From contig CM070874.1 of NCBI GenBank assembly GCA_036365515.1, positions 166,063,297-166,127,296 of the forward strand: a stretch of 64,000 nucleotides of DNA. Reading direction: 5' to 3'. The position numbers and the translations under genes are program-made. The notes beneath the pieces were generated by a model that was given only the letters and a program-made list of their open reading frames with translations, was not told the origin of the DNA and made no database searches. This DNA comes from Torymus aiolomorphi. Lineage: Eukaryota > Arthropoda > Insecta > Hymenoptera > Torymidae. Shown here piece by piece: positions 35,577-46,939 of this stretch. Within the stretch, counting starts at the first letter, position 1. Every line of letters begins with the position of its first letter.

Positions 35577-36032
35577 TCATTTGAGAGGTCGGTATGTGAC
35601 CTCGCAAATGATCTGAACGTCATCCTCTCCATCGTCGGTAACGATGACGAGCTCCGGCGTTGACTCATCCTCCACTAAAACCTCCATCACCGATGCATCC
35701 GTTGCTGCTGCTTCCATCGCCGATGCTTTACCTTCCCACTGAACGTGGTCGGCGGGTACCGCGTGGTACAAGCCATTCCTCTCATACAGCATGACGGGTG
35801 GCGGTGAAAGAAGTGGCGGTGGTTGGATTGGCGACGATGCTCGGGATATCTCCAATCCCGTCAACCACTCCTTGAAGTCATCAAACGGACCCAGCGCAGG
35901 CAGCTCGTCCAAGTCGAAGGCTTCGCAGCCCTCCAAAGCTGCTAGGCCATCGATGACGGTTTGTTGTAGGGCATCATCGTCGTTGCTAAAAAGGCCTTTG
36001 ATCAAATCTGCGGCTGCTGCTGGTTCGTCCAT
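35577..36032 (-). CDS. Intact acidic 151-residue protein, unknown function
   Basis: The ATG at 36032 opens MDEPAAAADLIKGLFSNDDD. The protein is acidic throughout, with a Pro-rich middle (SSPIQPPPLLSPPPVM) and an acidic C-terminus (VIVTDDGEDDVQIICEV). No signal peptide or membrane segment is evident. It is a single exon, GC-richer than its surroundings, with a CCAAT box (GATTGGCC) and TCAGT about 60-80 bp upstream, and four histone-type stem-loops after the stop. Family not recognised; the acidic character and short linear motifs would suit a regulatory or adaptor protein, which is speculation. It lies in the virus-like gene cluster. Confidence 0.55.
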   Translation of the reverse strand: MDEPAAAADLIKGLFSNDDDALQQTVIDGLAALEGCEAFDLDELPALGPFDDFKEWLTGLEISRASSPIQPPPLLSPPPVMLYERNGLYHAVPADHVQWEGKASAMEAAATDASVMEVLVEDESTPELVIVTDDGEDDVQIICEVTYRPLK

Positions 36033-36711
36033 TGTGCGGACTAGGTCTGCTTATTCGATAGTGTCCATTGCTCGGACTGATACCGAACGGGGCCAATCAG
36101 CAGTCACGAGCACTTCTAGCCGCGCGCGAAGGAGAGCACCCCGCAATCCGCAGCTTTACAGTGCTATACGTAAAACAGGCGCCTAATAACCTGCAGTGGT
36201 ATCAGCAGCCGCTCTCGAGTACCGTGTGGAGGGGGGGTGCGCTCAAAGCGAAAAAGTCATTTTACACTGGGCCGCTACTCGAGCAGGAGCTCTCGCGCGT
36301 ACATGCAGTGATACCGTAACGCCGCCGCCGTACACGCTATAGTTGCGCGGAATGTCATTGGACGCAGTGTCGTTGTCAGAGAAAGAGCTCTCTCTCCCCA
36401 TGGACCACAGGACCCAGTTGCGGGGGTAGCGCTGCGCACTCGCGTGTTGGAGAGCGAAGTCATTCACGATCGACCGCCGCTCGCGCCGGATCTGTCTCTT
36501 CCATAGACCTCGAGGACGGTGCACATGAGTAACAGCTCTCTCAAGGACTGCAAAGCCCACTACCCGCTAGATTACTCCCTTGTCGGCTGCTATGTATTGA
36601 GGACAAGGAGAATGAGAAAACAAGGAGTCGCACGAGTGTAGCAACGAGAAGGGAGCGTGAGGACAACCCGAGGCAGAAAAGGTGCACAGAATAGCAGCAG
36701 TAATGTACAGG
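36033..36711. other. GC-rich region, no supported gene
   Basis: Contains many CpG and GAG/CTC motifs. Overlapping short frames on the minus strand (36243-36560) are not supported by any motif. The segment next to 36032 probably holds the promoter of the 151-residue gene. Confidence 0.4.
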
Positions 36712-36954
36712 TTAGTATTTACGTCTCCCTTTCTCGCTCTTTCTCTCTAGTTCGCGAGTGCTCTCTAGTTCGTGAGTAAAGCCGACGACATTGAATATCG
36801 TGCGTGCTAGGTTAGTCTTTCGCTCTAGCGTGCTTCCACGACGACGTAGTAAAAGTATCTTACGCAGGTGTAACATCTCTTTCTTGCTTACTCTCGCTGG
36901 CGCGCTAGCATCATCGCCGAAGACATTTAAATTCGAGTAGTCTACCGCGCTCAT
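36712..36954 (-). CDS. Possible 80-residue basic ORF
   Basis: From the ATG at 36954 the frame reads MSAVDYSNLNVFGDDASAPA, then KKEMLHLRKILLLRRRGS and a Glu/Arg-rich tail. It could be a basic DNA- or RNA-binding peptide. No family is recognised, and no clear promoter or stem-loop accompanies it. Confidence 0.25.
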   Translation of the reverse strand: MSAVDYSNLNVFGDDASAPARVSKKEMLHLRKILLLRRRGSTLERKTNLARTIFNVVGFTHELESTRELERKSEKGRRKY

Positions 36955-37061
36955 AACGTCAAGCAGTAGGTTATCGCGCACGTGATTATCTCGCTCGCCG
37001 ATGACGCCGAGTGCGGGGTTATATTAGTAATGTATCTAAATTTAGTTTTGTATTTGTTTCA

Positions 37062-37309
37062 GATATAAGGACACCAATAGTATAGAGACACCGAGAAGCA
37101 GAGCATACACTCGCGCGACGTGCGCGAGAAGGAACTAAAGCGCAAGTCCTGGGCGACGATGGAGTCCTTCCTTGCTGAGACAGGCAAAATTCAGGTGGAT
37201 GCGGGCAGCGTGGCCGCAACCGATTTGTCAGACGATGGCGAGGAGGAAGGTGAATCAGCGCCTGTGCCCAAGACCAACGATCCGGACTCTTCCGGAGCGA
37301 AAAGGTAGC
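37062..37309 (+). CDS. Possible exon of an unrecognised gene
   Basis: After an acceptor-like TTTGTTTCAG at 37052-37061 the frame contains DTEKQSIHSRDVREKELKRK, SWATMESFLAETGKIQVDAG and an acidic DDGEEEGESA, ending at TAG 37306-37308. Codon use is GC-richer than in the flanking repeats. It may be a terminal exon; its upstream exon is not identified. A stop (TAG) lies in frame between the acceptor and the DTEK codons, so the acceptor use is uncertain. Confidence 0.3.
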
Positions 37310-37310
37310 G

Positions 37311-37490
37311 ATGCGTGTCGATGCCCAGCTGCTAGAACAGGTCGAAGCGCTCGAGGATAAAGTCACGAACGCCAGTATGCAGATGAAGGGTTGGAAGCTG
37401 CCCCGTGAGCCGGCACAATCATCATCTATTTTAAAATCTGTTCATTACAGAGCAATTTCAACGTTATTGAAATATTTTCAATTATCAATC
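37311..37490 (+). CDS. Short coiled-coil-like ORF before paired stem-loops
   Basis: The ATG at 37311 gives MRVDAQLLEQVEALEDKVTN, a heptad-like amphipathic pattern over about 25 residues, then GWKLPREPAQSS. The frame runs on to 37616 through the two stem-loops, so the meaningful part is probably only the first 45 codons. Could be the 3' remains of the preceding gene after a frameshift. Confidence 0.25.
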
Positions 37491-37546
37491 TGTCCTTCTC
37501 AGGACAATTATAACGTAAACAAACTATATTTGCTCTTTTCAGAGCA
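37491..37546 (+). terminator. Two histone-type stem-loops
   Basis: TGTCCT-TCTC-AGGACA at 37491-37506 is preceded by ATCAATC. TGCTCT-TTTC-AGAGCA at 37531-37546 follows. Both have 6-bp stems and 4-nt loops, and the stems differ from those at the other loci while staying paired. Confidence 0.55.
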
Positions 37547-37644
37547 TTCCAAATATTTATACATTTATACGAACATGTTTTTTTTTTTTTTTTTTTTACT
37601 TATGCTTTCAAATTAATTTAAACGTACACAAAAGTAGATGAGCT

Positions 37645-37745
37645 ATGGGGATTCGGGACCACGTGGAGATTCGGGACCATGTGGGGATTCGGGACCACGT
37701 GGGGATTCGGGCTCAGGTGGGGATTCGAGCTCATGGATTGGAGTG
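37645..37745. repeat. ~18-bp minisatellite, left arm
   Basis: About five units of GGGGATTCGGGACCACGT with variants. The mirrored array in the right arm is at 51018-51113. Confidence 0.9.
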
Positions 37746-37830
37746 AGGATTCAGGATAAGTGAGGATCTAGTGAGTGTATGTCGGTATGTAAGCGGGTGA
37801 ATAATTTTATTTCACGTTCAAATATATAGT

Positions 37831-37845
37831 CGCCCTAAAAGGGCG
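37831..37845 (-). terminator. Histone-type stem-loop, left arm
   Basis: On the minus strand CGCCCT-TTT-AGGGCG preceded by ATCAATC. The loop is one base shorter than in the right-arm copy (50907-50922). AATAAA lies about 25 nt downstream, so ordinary polyadenylation is also possible. Confidence 0.55.
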
Positions 37846-38111
37846 GATTGATAATAACAAAATTAAAATAGTTGTCGGGCAACTTGTGCGACCTAGCTCC
37901 TACAGCGACTAATACATAGGATTTCGACCTCGGGTGATGACTCAGCCGAATGGATCAAGATCACCTCAGGTGACCGCTGCTGGTCTAGTAGCCGCTGTTG
38001 CTGCTGCGGGTGTTGTTGCTGTTGCTGCGGGTGTTATTCTAACTGCTGCAGCTGCGGGTGCTGCGGGTGCTGTGGTGGTTGCGCAGTCCACGGCTCCTCA
38101 AGATACCGCCC

Positions 38112-38181
38112 AGCCTCGACATCATATACTAACATATGATCCGGAGAATCCGGACTATGTGTTAGTATAGATATCGAGGCT
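38112..38181. repeat. 70-bp palindrome at ORF end, left arm
   Basis: AGCCTCGA/TCGAGGCT at the tips, TATACTAACA/TGTTAGTATA inside and TCCGGA-TTC-TCCGGA at the centre form a long interrupted stem. It overlaps the stop of the small ORF. The right-arm counterpart is 50571-50640. Confidence 0.85.
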
Positions 38182-38292
38182 CGCACCGATGATGATGGTG
38201 ATGCACTTGGGTTGAGGAGACGCCATCTCAGTCGACACTTCTTCAGCCAACGCAGAAGATGCAACTTCGCACAGCAAATCCAACGAACTCAT
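38155..38292 (-). CDS. 45-residue ORF with TATA promoter, left arm
   Basis: The ATG at 38292 opens MSSLDLLCEVASSALAEEVS, continues TEMASPQPKCITIIIGASLD and stops inside a 70-bp palindrome. TATAAAA (38334-38328) lies 36-42 bp before the ATG, so the leader would be very short. Past the stop another frame gives DHMLVYDVEAGRYL and a Gln/Pro-rich region; the protein may have been longer before the palindrome or a frameshift. A histone-type stem-loop follows about 310 nt after the stop. Function unknown; the right-arm copy at 50460-50597 differs at one residue (S to A). Confidence 0.5.
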   Translation of the reverse strand: MSSLDLLCEVASSALAEEVSTEMASPQPKCITIIIGASLDIYTNT

Positions 38293-38600
38293 CTTAGCGA
38301 ATGTACGGAATTTCCGAATGCGCCTAGTTTTATACACGAAGCGCGGACCTGCACGCCGCTGCGCGAGAGCCACCGCCACCGCCGCCGCCACTGCCGCCGC
38401 TCGAGCAAACGCTGTGATTGGTGCGGAGCAGCTCTTCACCGCCGCCACTCGGCATTGGCGCGGAGAAGATGCGGTCGCGCGCCGATTGATGCGGAATAGC
38501 TCTACGCCGCGACCGCCACCGCCGCCGCTCATTAACTCGCGGTGGAGCAGCTTCGACAATCCTTATAAATGAGACGCGCCCGGCTGCAACAACACTTCTC
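38293..38600 (-). promoter_or_regulatory. GC-rich TATA/CCAAT promoter, left arm
   Basis: TATAAAA at 38334-38328, a conserved block with GCGCGGACC, a (CCGCCG)n-rich stretch at 38378-38400 and one inverted CCAAT (ATTGG, about 38418). The right arm has the same promoter with the 51-bp CCAAT block duplicated. Confidence 0.65.
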
Positions 38601-38644
38601 TCGTGCGAGTACCCGAGTGCGGGTCGCTGCGCGAGCCCTCGCTA

Positions 38645-39110
38645 CTCTTAAAAAAAATTCCGCCAACGTCATTCAATAGTATATTAAAAGTATGTCCCCC
38701 CTATTGTTACAGCCCCAAAATTCCGTCCGTTTTTCGATCCGAGCGCTCCTTCTCGAGTTATAAGCGAAAAACCAAAATTTCTACCCCCACCACCAGTTTT
38801 CGAAAATTCCGTCAACGTCATTCGATAGTATATTAAAAGTATGTACCCCCTATTGTTACAACCCCAAAATTTCGTCCGTTTTTCGATCCGAGTGCTCCTT
38901 CTCGAGTTATAAGCGAAAAACCAAAATTTCTACCCCCACCACCGATTTTCGAAAATTCCGTCAACGTCATTGGATAGTATATTAAAAGTATGTCCCCCCT
39001 ATTGATAGACTCCCAAAATTTCGTCCGTTTTTCGATCCGAGCGCTCCTTCTCGAGTTATAAGCAAAAAACCAAAATTTCTGGTTTTCAAAAATTCTTTCA
39101 ATGGACAAAT
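38645..39110. repeat. ~148-bp tandem repeat, three units, left arm
   Basis: Units carry ATAGTATATTAAAAGTATGT, CCGTTTTTCGATCCGAG and CTTCTCGAGTTATAAGC. The mirrored array is at 49570-50055, and a single divergent unit occurs at 52690-52800. Confidence 0.9.
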
Positions 39111-40670
39111 ATGAGATATCCCTCAGAGGTAGATAAAACGCCCCGGCCCTGCCAGGTGTATGGCAGGCCTTAAACAGGTTGCCTTAAAATTTTGATGCTT
39201 GTTCAATACTTATCTAAACCTAGGCATATGCCCTATTTTTCGAAGTGTCATTCAAATAACGCTTCCGAATTTGACAGTCCCATATACAGAGAGTTCATAG
39301 GGAAATTAAAAAAAATGGGCTGGCACCCGCATGGAAATTATAGGTGTTATGAACGGGCCGCATGACTCAACTGATATGGTTAGGCGCGAAAATTTAAAAT
39401 ATTTAACTCATAAAATAGAAAATAGTTTGAGACCTTTGTATTATAAAAATAATACTGATATTCTTTTACAATTACTCCAACATTTTTGCATCACAGAAGT
39501 TTAAATTAATACTTCTTTAATATTTAGAAAAGAAATATAATGTATTAAATTATATATAGTGTGCGCTTGATTTCAGTTAGTTCTCTCCCTTTTGAAAAAT
39601 AATACCTATGTTTGAATGCAAACTACTCAGATCACACATGATTTATTTATAGTGTTTTAAACCTTCTCAAAGTGAAATAAAAATTGCAGCAAATAGTTTA
39701 TTTATTTGATTTCACAAACAATATTACTAACATATTACAAACATATTAGTAAAAAAAAAAAAAAAATCATAAGTAGTTCCTTTAGTGCGACAGGATTTTT
39801 GAGCAAAAGTTAGACAAACATCCGGTAGTAGGATAATTTGAGGTTCTGCTAGTCAATATTAGATTTTCGACACTCTACAAATACCAAAAAAAATATTTTT
39901 TTGCCCGCAAATAATTATTACAAAATTATAGTAAAAAAAAACATCATTGAACCACCTCTATTCAGTGTATAAAATGTATTTAGCGCCTCATTTATATTAT
40001 CCTATTATAAACAGTTTATACATGTAATAAGTCTTATAAAATAATAAATGCACAAATTTATTGTAGAAAATATCAATGCTATCCGTAAAATAAATAAATA
40101 AATATTACTCAATTATAGACACCCTACATACTTAAAATTTAGAGAGGCATTCAATTTTCGTATCTTGAATAATAGTTGAATGTTTATAAACTAACTGAAA
40201 GTATAAACATTATTCAAAGAAAGAAAGATACATAGTTTTTCAGATGACTTTTGTCGTTTAGAAATTGAAATGAATGAGGTGGTTGAAAAGGGAATTTTTA
40301 CTTTTATTTATTGGATAATCAATTTAATACTGTCCCGGACACCCACCTGTTCTGCAGATTAGGGCTTAACATGTATAACTCGGAAAACTCATGTACGCAA
40401 AACGTGAACTGCTACGCAGTTGAAAATCTGAGTTCGTAATCTGAGCTCGGCAGTCACTGCAGTTTTTCCGCGACTCTGAATCCTTTATATCATTCACCTT
40501 AAATAATCGGTAATTCCAGGCTCTTCATTAGTCAACAGAGCATGGCGGAAAATAGAAAAAAATGACAGGGTATTTGAAAATATTTGTTTATCAAATAATT
40601 TTATTGTTAACATGTGGCTTAGCCAATATCTCAATATTTAGATAATCTAGTACAATATAACTTTGAAAGA
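39111..40670. other. Non-coding part of left arm
   Basis: A/T-rich sequence without supported ORFs, mirrored at 48014-49560. Contains GCCCCGGCCCTGCCAGGTGT near 39140 and an A/T-rich block at 39720-40120. Confidence 0.6.
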
Positions 40671-41743
40671 TTAATTTATGATACTAGCATTGCGAAGTTC
40701 ACTAAAAATAAAACGGATTTCACCATAGTTAGTTCTTATTCCCACGTTTTGCTCGGCAACGAGTACTTGTAAGCGATCAACTAATTTGTTAGGATCATCC
40801 CAGACGTCGAGTTCGTATGCAGTTGTAACATCTACTCGCGAGATTTTGGGAGCAACTTCTTCCTCTTCATCATCACTAGTCCACTGTCTCTTTTAACTTT
40901 CACGTTGATATCTCCAATTAATAAAGTTATAATTCTTACGAATTCTTCTAGGTAAATATTCATCGGTTGAGAAATCTGATGCATCTTCACTAGAATGATC
41001 AGCTTCATAATAATTATCGGTCTCGTTAGAATGTGAGTTAACTCGTGTATCAACAGTTATGAGCTTCTTTAGAGGATTGACTATTGGTTCAAGTATCTTT
41101 TTGCTGCCACTGGATTAGTTTGCTCAACCCTTTCACTTTTCTCTCTTCCCTTAACATTATCTTCTCGAGATAATGGCGAGATACTTTTTACAGACGACTT
41201 TTCGAACATTGGAGCAATAAAATTATAAAATTTGTTACTCTTTAGGTTTCGAATCGACTCATTCACGCAATAGTGCTTTTTGTGAGCGCTAGAAACTTCA
41301 ATAATCATACGATAATTATGCAAATCATCTGAATTGATAAGACTTTCATCCGGAAGTTTTTTGAATAGTAATTGCAGTAATCCTACGGACTAACGATAGT
41401 TTCGTTCCTTTATCTGGACAAAGTCGCCTTCAAATTTTATTGGAGAATTTCCGATCATAAGTAAATTTCCTCGCTTGTAAACACCATAAATATTATCGAG
41501 ATATCTCCTAGAATTTCCGTTTAATTTCTTTACATATTTCTTGACTAGTTTTGCAAATTTACCATTATTGGAGTTAGCTATTTTATTATGGTCAGGGCTC
41601 ATGTTAGATAGTTTCAATTCAGAAGTTTCCATATCATCAGCTGTATCCAGAGATTCAGCACTTTTTGTCAAACCTAATAAAGACTGTGATTTTTGTACTA
41701 CTGCATCCTGAAATTTGCTAATAACATCCGATGTGTTTGCCAT
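40671..41743 (-). pseudogene. DUF8207-like virus-element protein, left arm copy
   Basis: The ATG at 41743 opens MANTSDVISKFQDAVVQKSQ. GNSRRYLDNIYGVYKRGNLL (near residues 80-100) and GLLQLLFKKLPDESLINSDD resemble the DUF8207 core known in virus-like elements of insects. The end has ELDVWDDPNKLVDRLQ and a final TAA at 40673-40671. A TAG at about 41390-41392 breaks the frame where the right copy is open, a 1-bp indel near 41085 shifts it, and a TAA after RYQRES is shared with the right copy. Function of DUF8207 is not established. Hydrophilic, Ser/Asp/Lys-rich, no membrane segment. Confidence 0.65.
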
Positions 41744-41779
41744 GTTTATGCTTCAATAGTTTAGCATCATCTGAATAAA

Positions 41780-43130
41780 TATACCGCCAACATCCGTTTT
41801 ATACTTTTATGCTATTATAGAGTAACTCCTTCTCTATCATACAGTCAAAACTTTTAAGCTTTTATGATATAGAGTAACACCTTTTTGAACTTTTATACTA
41901 TAGAGTAACACATTTTCATGTTATAGAGTAACGCCTTCTATGTCCTACAGTTAAAACTTTTTAAACTTTATATCATAGAGTAACACCTTTTTTATGTCAT
42001 AGAGTACCACCTTTTTATGTCATAGAGTTACACCTTTTTCATGTTATAGAGAAACACCTCCTTTATGTAATAGAGTAGCACGTTTTTGAACTTTTATGAT
42101 ATAGAGTAACACCTTTTTGAACTTTTATACTATAGAGTAACACCTACTGTCATACAGTTAAAACTTTTTATACTTTGTGTCATAGAGCAATACCTTTTAT
42201 ATTTCATAAGGTAGCACCTTTTTTATGTCATAGAGTGACATCTTTTTTATGTTACAGAGTCATACCTTTTTTTTATGTCATAGAGTGACACCTTTTTTTA
42301 TATTATAGAGTAACACCTTTTTCATTACTATATAGTAACACCTTTTTGTCCTTTTATGTCATAGAGTAACACCTTTTTATGTTATTTAGCATCATCTTAA
42401 TAAATATATCGCCACCATCCTTTTGTTATACGTTTATACTATAGAGTAACACTATCTTGAACTTATCTGCTATTATAGAGTAGTACCTTCTATGTCACAC
42501 AATAACATCTTTTTATACTTTATGTCATAGAGTAACACCTTTTTTATGTCATAGTGTAACACCTTTTTTATGTCATAGAGTAACACCTTTTTTATGTCAT
42601 AGAGTGACATGTTTTTTATGTCATAGAGTGACATGTTTTTTATGTCATAGAGTGACATATTTTTAATGTCATAGAGTGACTTGTTTTTTATGTCATAGAG
42701 TAACAGCTTTTTTATGTCATAGAGTAACATCTTTTTGTGTCATAGAGTGACACCTTCATTGCTATAGAGTAACACCTTTTTGAACTTTTATGTCATAGAG
42801 TAACACCTTTTTATGTTATTTAGCATCATCTGAATAAATATCTCGCCAACATCCTTTTTATACTTTTATACTTTTATAGAGTAACACCATCTTGATCTTA
42901 TCTGCTATTATAGAGTAGCATCTTGTATGTCACACAATAACATCTTTTTACACTTTATGTCATAGAGTAACACCTTTGTTATGTCATAGGGTAACACCTT
43001 TTTTATGTCATAGAGTAACACCTTTTTTTTATGTTATAGAGTGACACCTTTTTTTACGTTTTAGCGTCCCACCTTTTTTATTCATAGAGTGAGACCTTTT
43101 TATGGTACAGAGTAACCTTTTATGATGACG
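41780..43130. repeat. 24-25 bp satellite, left arm, block 1
   Basis: Dozens of degenerate units of TATGTCATAGAGTAACACCT with T-rich spacers. Repetitive LYDIKKV-type frames read across it on the minus strand are by-products of the satellite. The mirror is at 45655-46870. Confidence 0.93.
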
Positions 43131-43344
43131 TCTCTCTACCCATAAACTGTTCGTACACAATAAGTGGTGATGACGGCGGTGTTGGTGGTGATGGCGTCTC
43201 CTTACCTGTAAGCTTTTCCTATATAATAAGTGGTGATGATGGCGATGGTAGTGGTGATGGTGAGCTTACGACGGCGATAGAAGCCAATCCTCCAAGCGAA
43301 CGCTTGTATTAGTAGGTGCTCTGCCCCATTCGACTACTTTGCTG
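43131..43344. repeat. Two-unit minisatellite between satellite blocks, left arm
   Basis: Two ~66-bp units with AATAAGTGGTGATGATGGCG and GGTGGTGATGG. A Gly/Asp-rich frame on one strand is likely fortuitous. Mirror at 45440-45655. Confidence 0.7.
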
Positions 43345-43640
43345 CAAAAGGTGTTACTCTGTGATATAGAAGGTGTTACTCTATAACATAAAAAAGGTGT
43401 TACTCTATAACATGAAAAAAGGTGTCACTCTGTGAGATAAAAAAGGTGTCACTCTGTGAGATAAAAAAGGTGTCACTCTGTGAGATAAAAAAGGTGTCAC
43501 TCTGTGAGATAAAAAAGGTGTCACTCTATAACATAAACGTTTGAAAAGGTGCCACTCTATGACTTAAAAAGGCATTACTTCATAATATAAAAGTTCGAAA
43601 AAGGTGTCACTCTATGATATGAAAAATATGTCACTCTAGT
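43345..43640. repeat. 24-25 bp satellite, opposite orientation, left arm, block 2
   Basis: Same satellite as 41780-43130 but inverted (AGGTGTTACTCTATGACATA), so each arm is itself partly palindromic. Mirror at 44985-45430. Confidence 0.9.
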
Positions 43641-43905
43641 TTTCCGAGCATCGTGCGGCCCGCGGCCCCGGGAATAACTTCGTCTTGAAGGAATTACTCT
43701 CTCTAATGGACAATAGTGAACCACTGTCTCTTCAAAGAGCCGTTTTCCTGGAAGAGACTGACAGATAAGTATAGAGAAGAGAATCTATAGTTTGAGCGTC
43801 ACTGTCATGGAACACCGTGGTCATCAGGCGATTTTGACTATACTCTCATCGGTATGATTATTCGTGAGACTCTTAAGATGCTAGGGGAAGGTGGGGCGAT
43901 TTTTA

Positions 43906-44707
43906 TATATGACATGAAAAATATGTCACTCTAACTTCCCGAGTATCTTGCGGCCCGCTGTCAGCGGCGTTTTCCGAGCAGCTGCTGTATTTTATGAGTG
44001 AACATATTACAAATTAAAGTTAATGGAGATATTGTAAGACAGGAGGGATGTAGGCCTGAACCATCGCCCACATCTCCACTTAATTAATACCTCTCCATAA
44101 AATATCCCCTCTTACAATATCTACTGAGAACCAACAGTCCCTGAAACTTCTTCCTAATCCATGACAGTAGTACGGCTTCATTAATTTAACATTATGTAGA
44201 GTACATACAGCCTTATTTTTCCATTGTGCATATAGTCACTTGTCTTGGTAAATCCTTAGCTGGATAATCACACTCTTGTAAATTAACAATTTGTTGGAAA
44301 CTCTACCGCTTTTTCATCCATTGTTGTGTTATTTAATTTCTCACAATAATTCTAGTAAGGTGATATGGGTACTTGATGGAGCGATATGGGCATTATCGCT
44401 ATTAAAAATAGGAATCGGACTTCGAAAAAAACTGCAACACGCTTAAAAGTTTCAGCGATTCTCCACCTAGAAATAAGTACACTTCATTATTGCAAAGATT
44501 AACCTGAAGAAAGCTATCACCTCATGCAGTTTGGAGGTGGGCCGTTTTCCGTGTAAATCAAATGGAGCCAGTCTGCCATATTGCAAAAAAGTTTTAAGTG
44601 GTGTTATATGGGGTACTTTATTTTTTAAATTATTTACACTCGTCTGTTTCAATTTCTACCACTTCCAATACATTTGTTACAAATGCAACCATAACCTCAA
44701 CATTTGC
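43906..44707. other. Unique centre of the palindrome
   Basis: About 800 bp with no copy elsewhere in the window except a short satellite remnant. Contains a small inverted pair GATATTGTAAG/CTTACAATATC (about 44030 and 44110). Two short overlapping frames at 44467-44734 lack any motif. No gene is supported. Confidence 0.6.
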
Positions 44708-44984
44708 GATAAAAATCGCCCCACCTTCTCCTAGCATCTTATGAGTCTCACGAATAATCATACCGATGAGAGTATAGTCAAAATCGCCTGATGAACACGG
44801 TGTTCCATGACAGTGACGCTCGAACTATAGATTCTCTTCTCTATACTTATCTGTCAGTCTCTTCCAGTGAAACGGCTCTTTGAAGAGACAGTGCTTCACT
44901 ATTGTCCATTAGAGAGAGTAATTCCTTCAAGACGAAGTTATTCCCGGGGCCGCGGGCCGCACGATGCTCGGGAAATTAGAGTGA

Positions 44985-45430
44985 TATATTTTTCATGTCA
45001 TAGAGTGACACCTTTTTCGAACTTTTATATTATGAAGTAATGCCTTTTTAAGTCATAGAGTGGCACCTTTTCAAACTTTTATGTTATAGAGTGACACCTT
45101 TTTTTATCTTACAGAGTGACACCTTTTTTCATGTTATAGAGTAACATCTTTTTTATGTTATAGAGTGACATCTTCTTTATGTTACAGAGTAACACCTTTT
45201 TTATGTCATAGAGTAGCACCTTTTTATGTCATACAGTAACGCCTTTTTTATTTGATCGATCTTTTTTGTTATAGAGTAAAACTTTTTTGTCATAGAGTTA
45301 TACCTTTTTTATGTCATAGAGTAACAGCATTTTTATGTTATAGAGTAACACCTTTTTGAATTTTTATGCTATACAGTAAAACCTTTTTTATGTCATAGAG
45401 TAACACCTTCTATATCACAGAGTAACACCT
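44985..45430. repeat. 24-25 bp satellite, right arm, block 2
   Basis: Inverted counterpart of 43345-43640, with more units than the left arm. Confidence 0.9.
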
Positions 45431-45654
45431 TTTGCAGCAAAGTAGTCGAATCGGGGAGATCACCTACTAATACAAGCGTTCGCTTGGAGGATTGGCTTCT
45501 ATCCCCGTCGTAAGCTCACCATCACCACTACCATCGCCATCATCACCACTTATTATATAAGAAAAGCTGACGGGTAAGGAGACGCCATCACCACCATCAC
45601 CGCCATCATCACCACTTATTGTGTACGAACAGTTTATGGGTAGAGAGACGTCAT

Positions 45655-46870
45655 CATAAAAGGTGTTACTCTGTACCATAAAAAGGTCTCTCTATGACAT
45701 AAAAAAGGTGGGACGCTATAACGTAAAAAAGGTGTCACTCTATAACATAAAAAAAGGTGTTACCCTATGACATAAAAAAAGCTGTGACTCTATAACATAC
45801 AAAAGGTTTACTCTATGACATAAAGTGTAAAAAGATATTATTGTGTGACATAGAAAGTGCTACTCTATAATAGCAGATAAGTTCAAGATGGTGTTACTCT
45901 ATAGTATAAAAATATAAAAAGGATGTTGGATGTATATTTATACAGATGATGCTAAATAACATAAAATGTGTTACCCTATGACACAAAAAAAGATGTTACT
46001 CTATGACATAAAAAGGTATGACTCTGTAACATAAAAAAGATGTCACTTTATGGCATAAAAAACATGTCACTCTATGACATAAAAAAGGTGTTACTCTATG
46101 ACATAAAAAACATGTCACTTTATGACATAAAAAAGGTGTTACTCTATGACATAAAAAAGGTGTTACACTATGACATAAAAAAGGTGTTACTCTATGACAT
46201 AAAGTGTAAAAAGATGTTATTGTGTGACATAGAAGATGCTACTCTATAATAGCAGATAAGTTCAAGATGGTGATACTCTATAAAGGTATAAAAGTATAAA
46301 AAGGATGTTGGCGATATATTTATTCAGATGATGCTAAATAACATAAAAAGGTGTTACTCTATGACATAAAAATTCAAAAAGTTGCTACTCTATAGCAATG
46401 AAGGTGTCACTCTATGACACAAAAAGAAGTTACTCTACGACATAAAAAATCTGTTACTCTATGGCATAAGAAAGGTGTTACTCTATGATACAAAGTTTAA
46501 AAAGTTTTAACTGTAGGACATAGAAGGTGTTACTCTATAACATGAAAATGTGTTACTCTATAGTATGAAAGTTCAAAAAGGTGTTACTCTAAATCATAAA
46601 AGTTCAAAAAGGTGCTACTCTATTACATAAGAAAGGTGTGACTCTATAAAAAAAGTGTTACTCTATAAAAAGGCGTTTCTCTATGACATAAAAAAGGTGT
46701 TATTCTATGATATAAAGTTTAAAAAGTTTTAACTGTAGGACATAGAAGGCGTTACTCTATAACATGAAAATGTGTTACTCTATAGTATAAAAGTTCAAAA
46801 AGGTGTTACTCTATATCATAAAAGTTTAAAAGTTTTGACTGTATGATAGAGAAGGAGTTACTCTATAATA
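45655..46870. repeat. 24-25 bp satellite, right arm, block 1
   Basis: Counterpart of 41780-43130 in inverse orientation (GTGTTACTCTATGACATAAA). Unit order differs from the left arm, showing independent turnover. Confidence 0.93.
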
Positions 46871-46939
46871 GCATAAAAGTATAAAAAGGATGTTGGCGGT
46901 ATATTTATTCAGTTGATGCTAAACTATTGAAGCATAAAC

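Noticed and set aside
37934..38170. Ala/Val/Gly-rich ORF on the plus strand
   Set aside because: It is antisense to the Gln/Pro-rich CAG/CTG repeat region and to the conserved small gene; composition explains the frame.
42473..42730. Repetitive LYDIKK-type protein in the satellite (also 46040-46249)
   Set aside because: The unit length happens to keep one frame; units vary without regard to codons and there is no start context or promoter.
45467..45679. Gly/Asp-rich ORF with internal repeats (minus strand)
   Set aside because: It lies across a two-unit minisatellite between satellite blocks; the mirrored left copy does not keep the same frame, so coding is unlikely.
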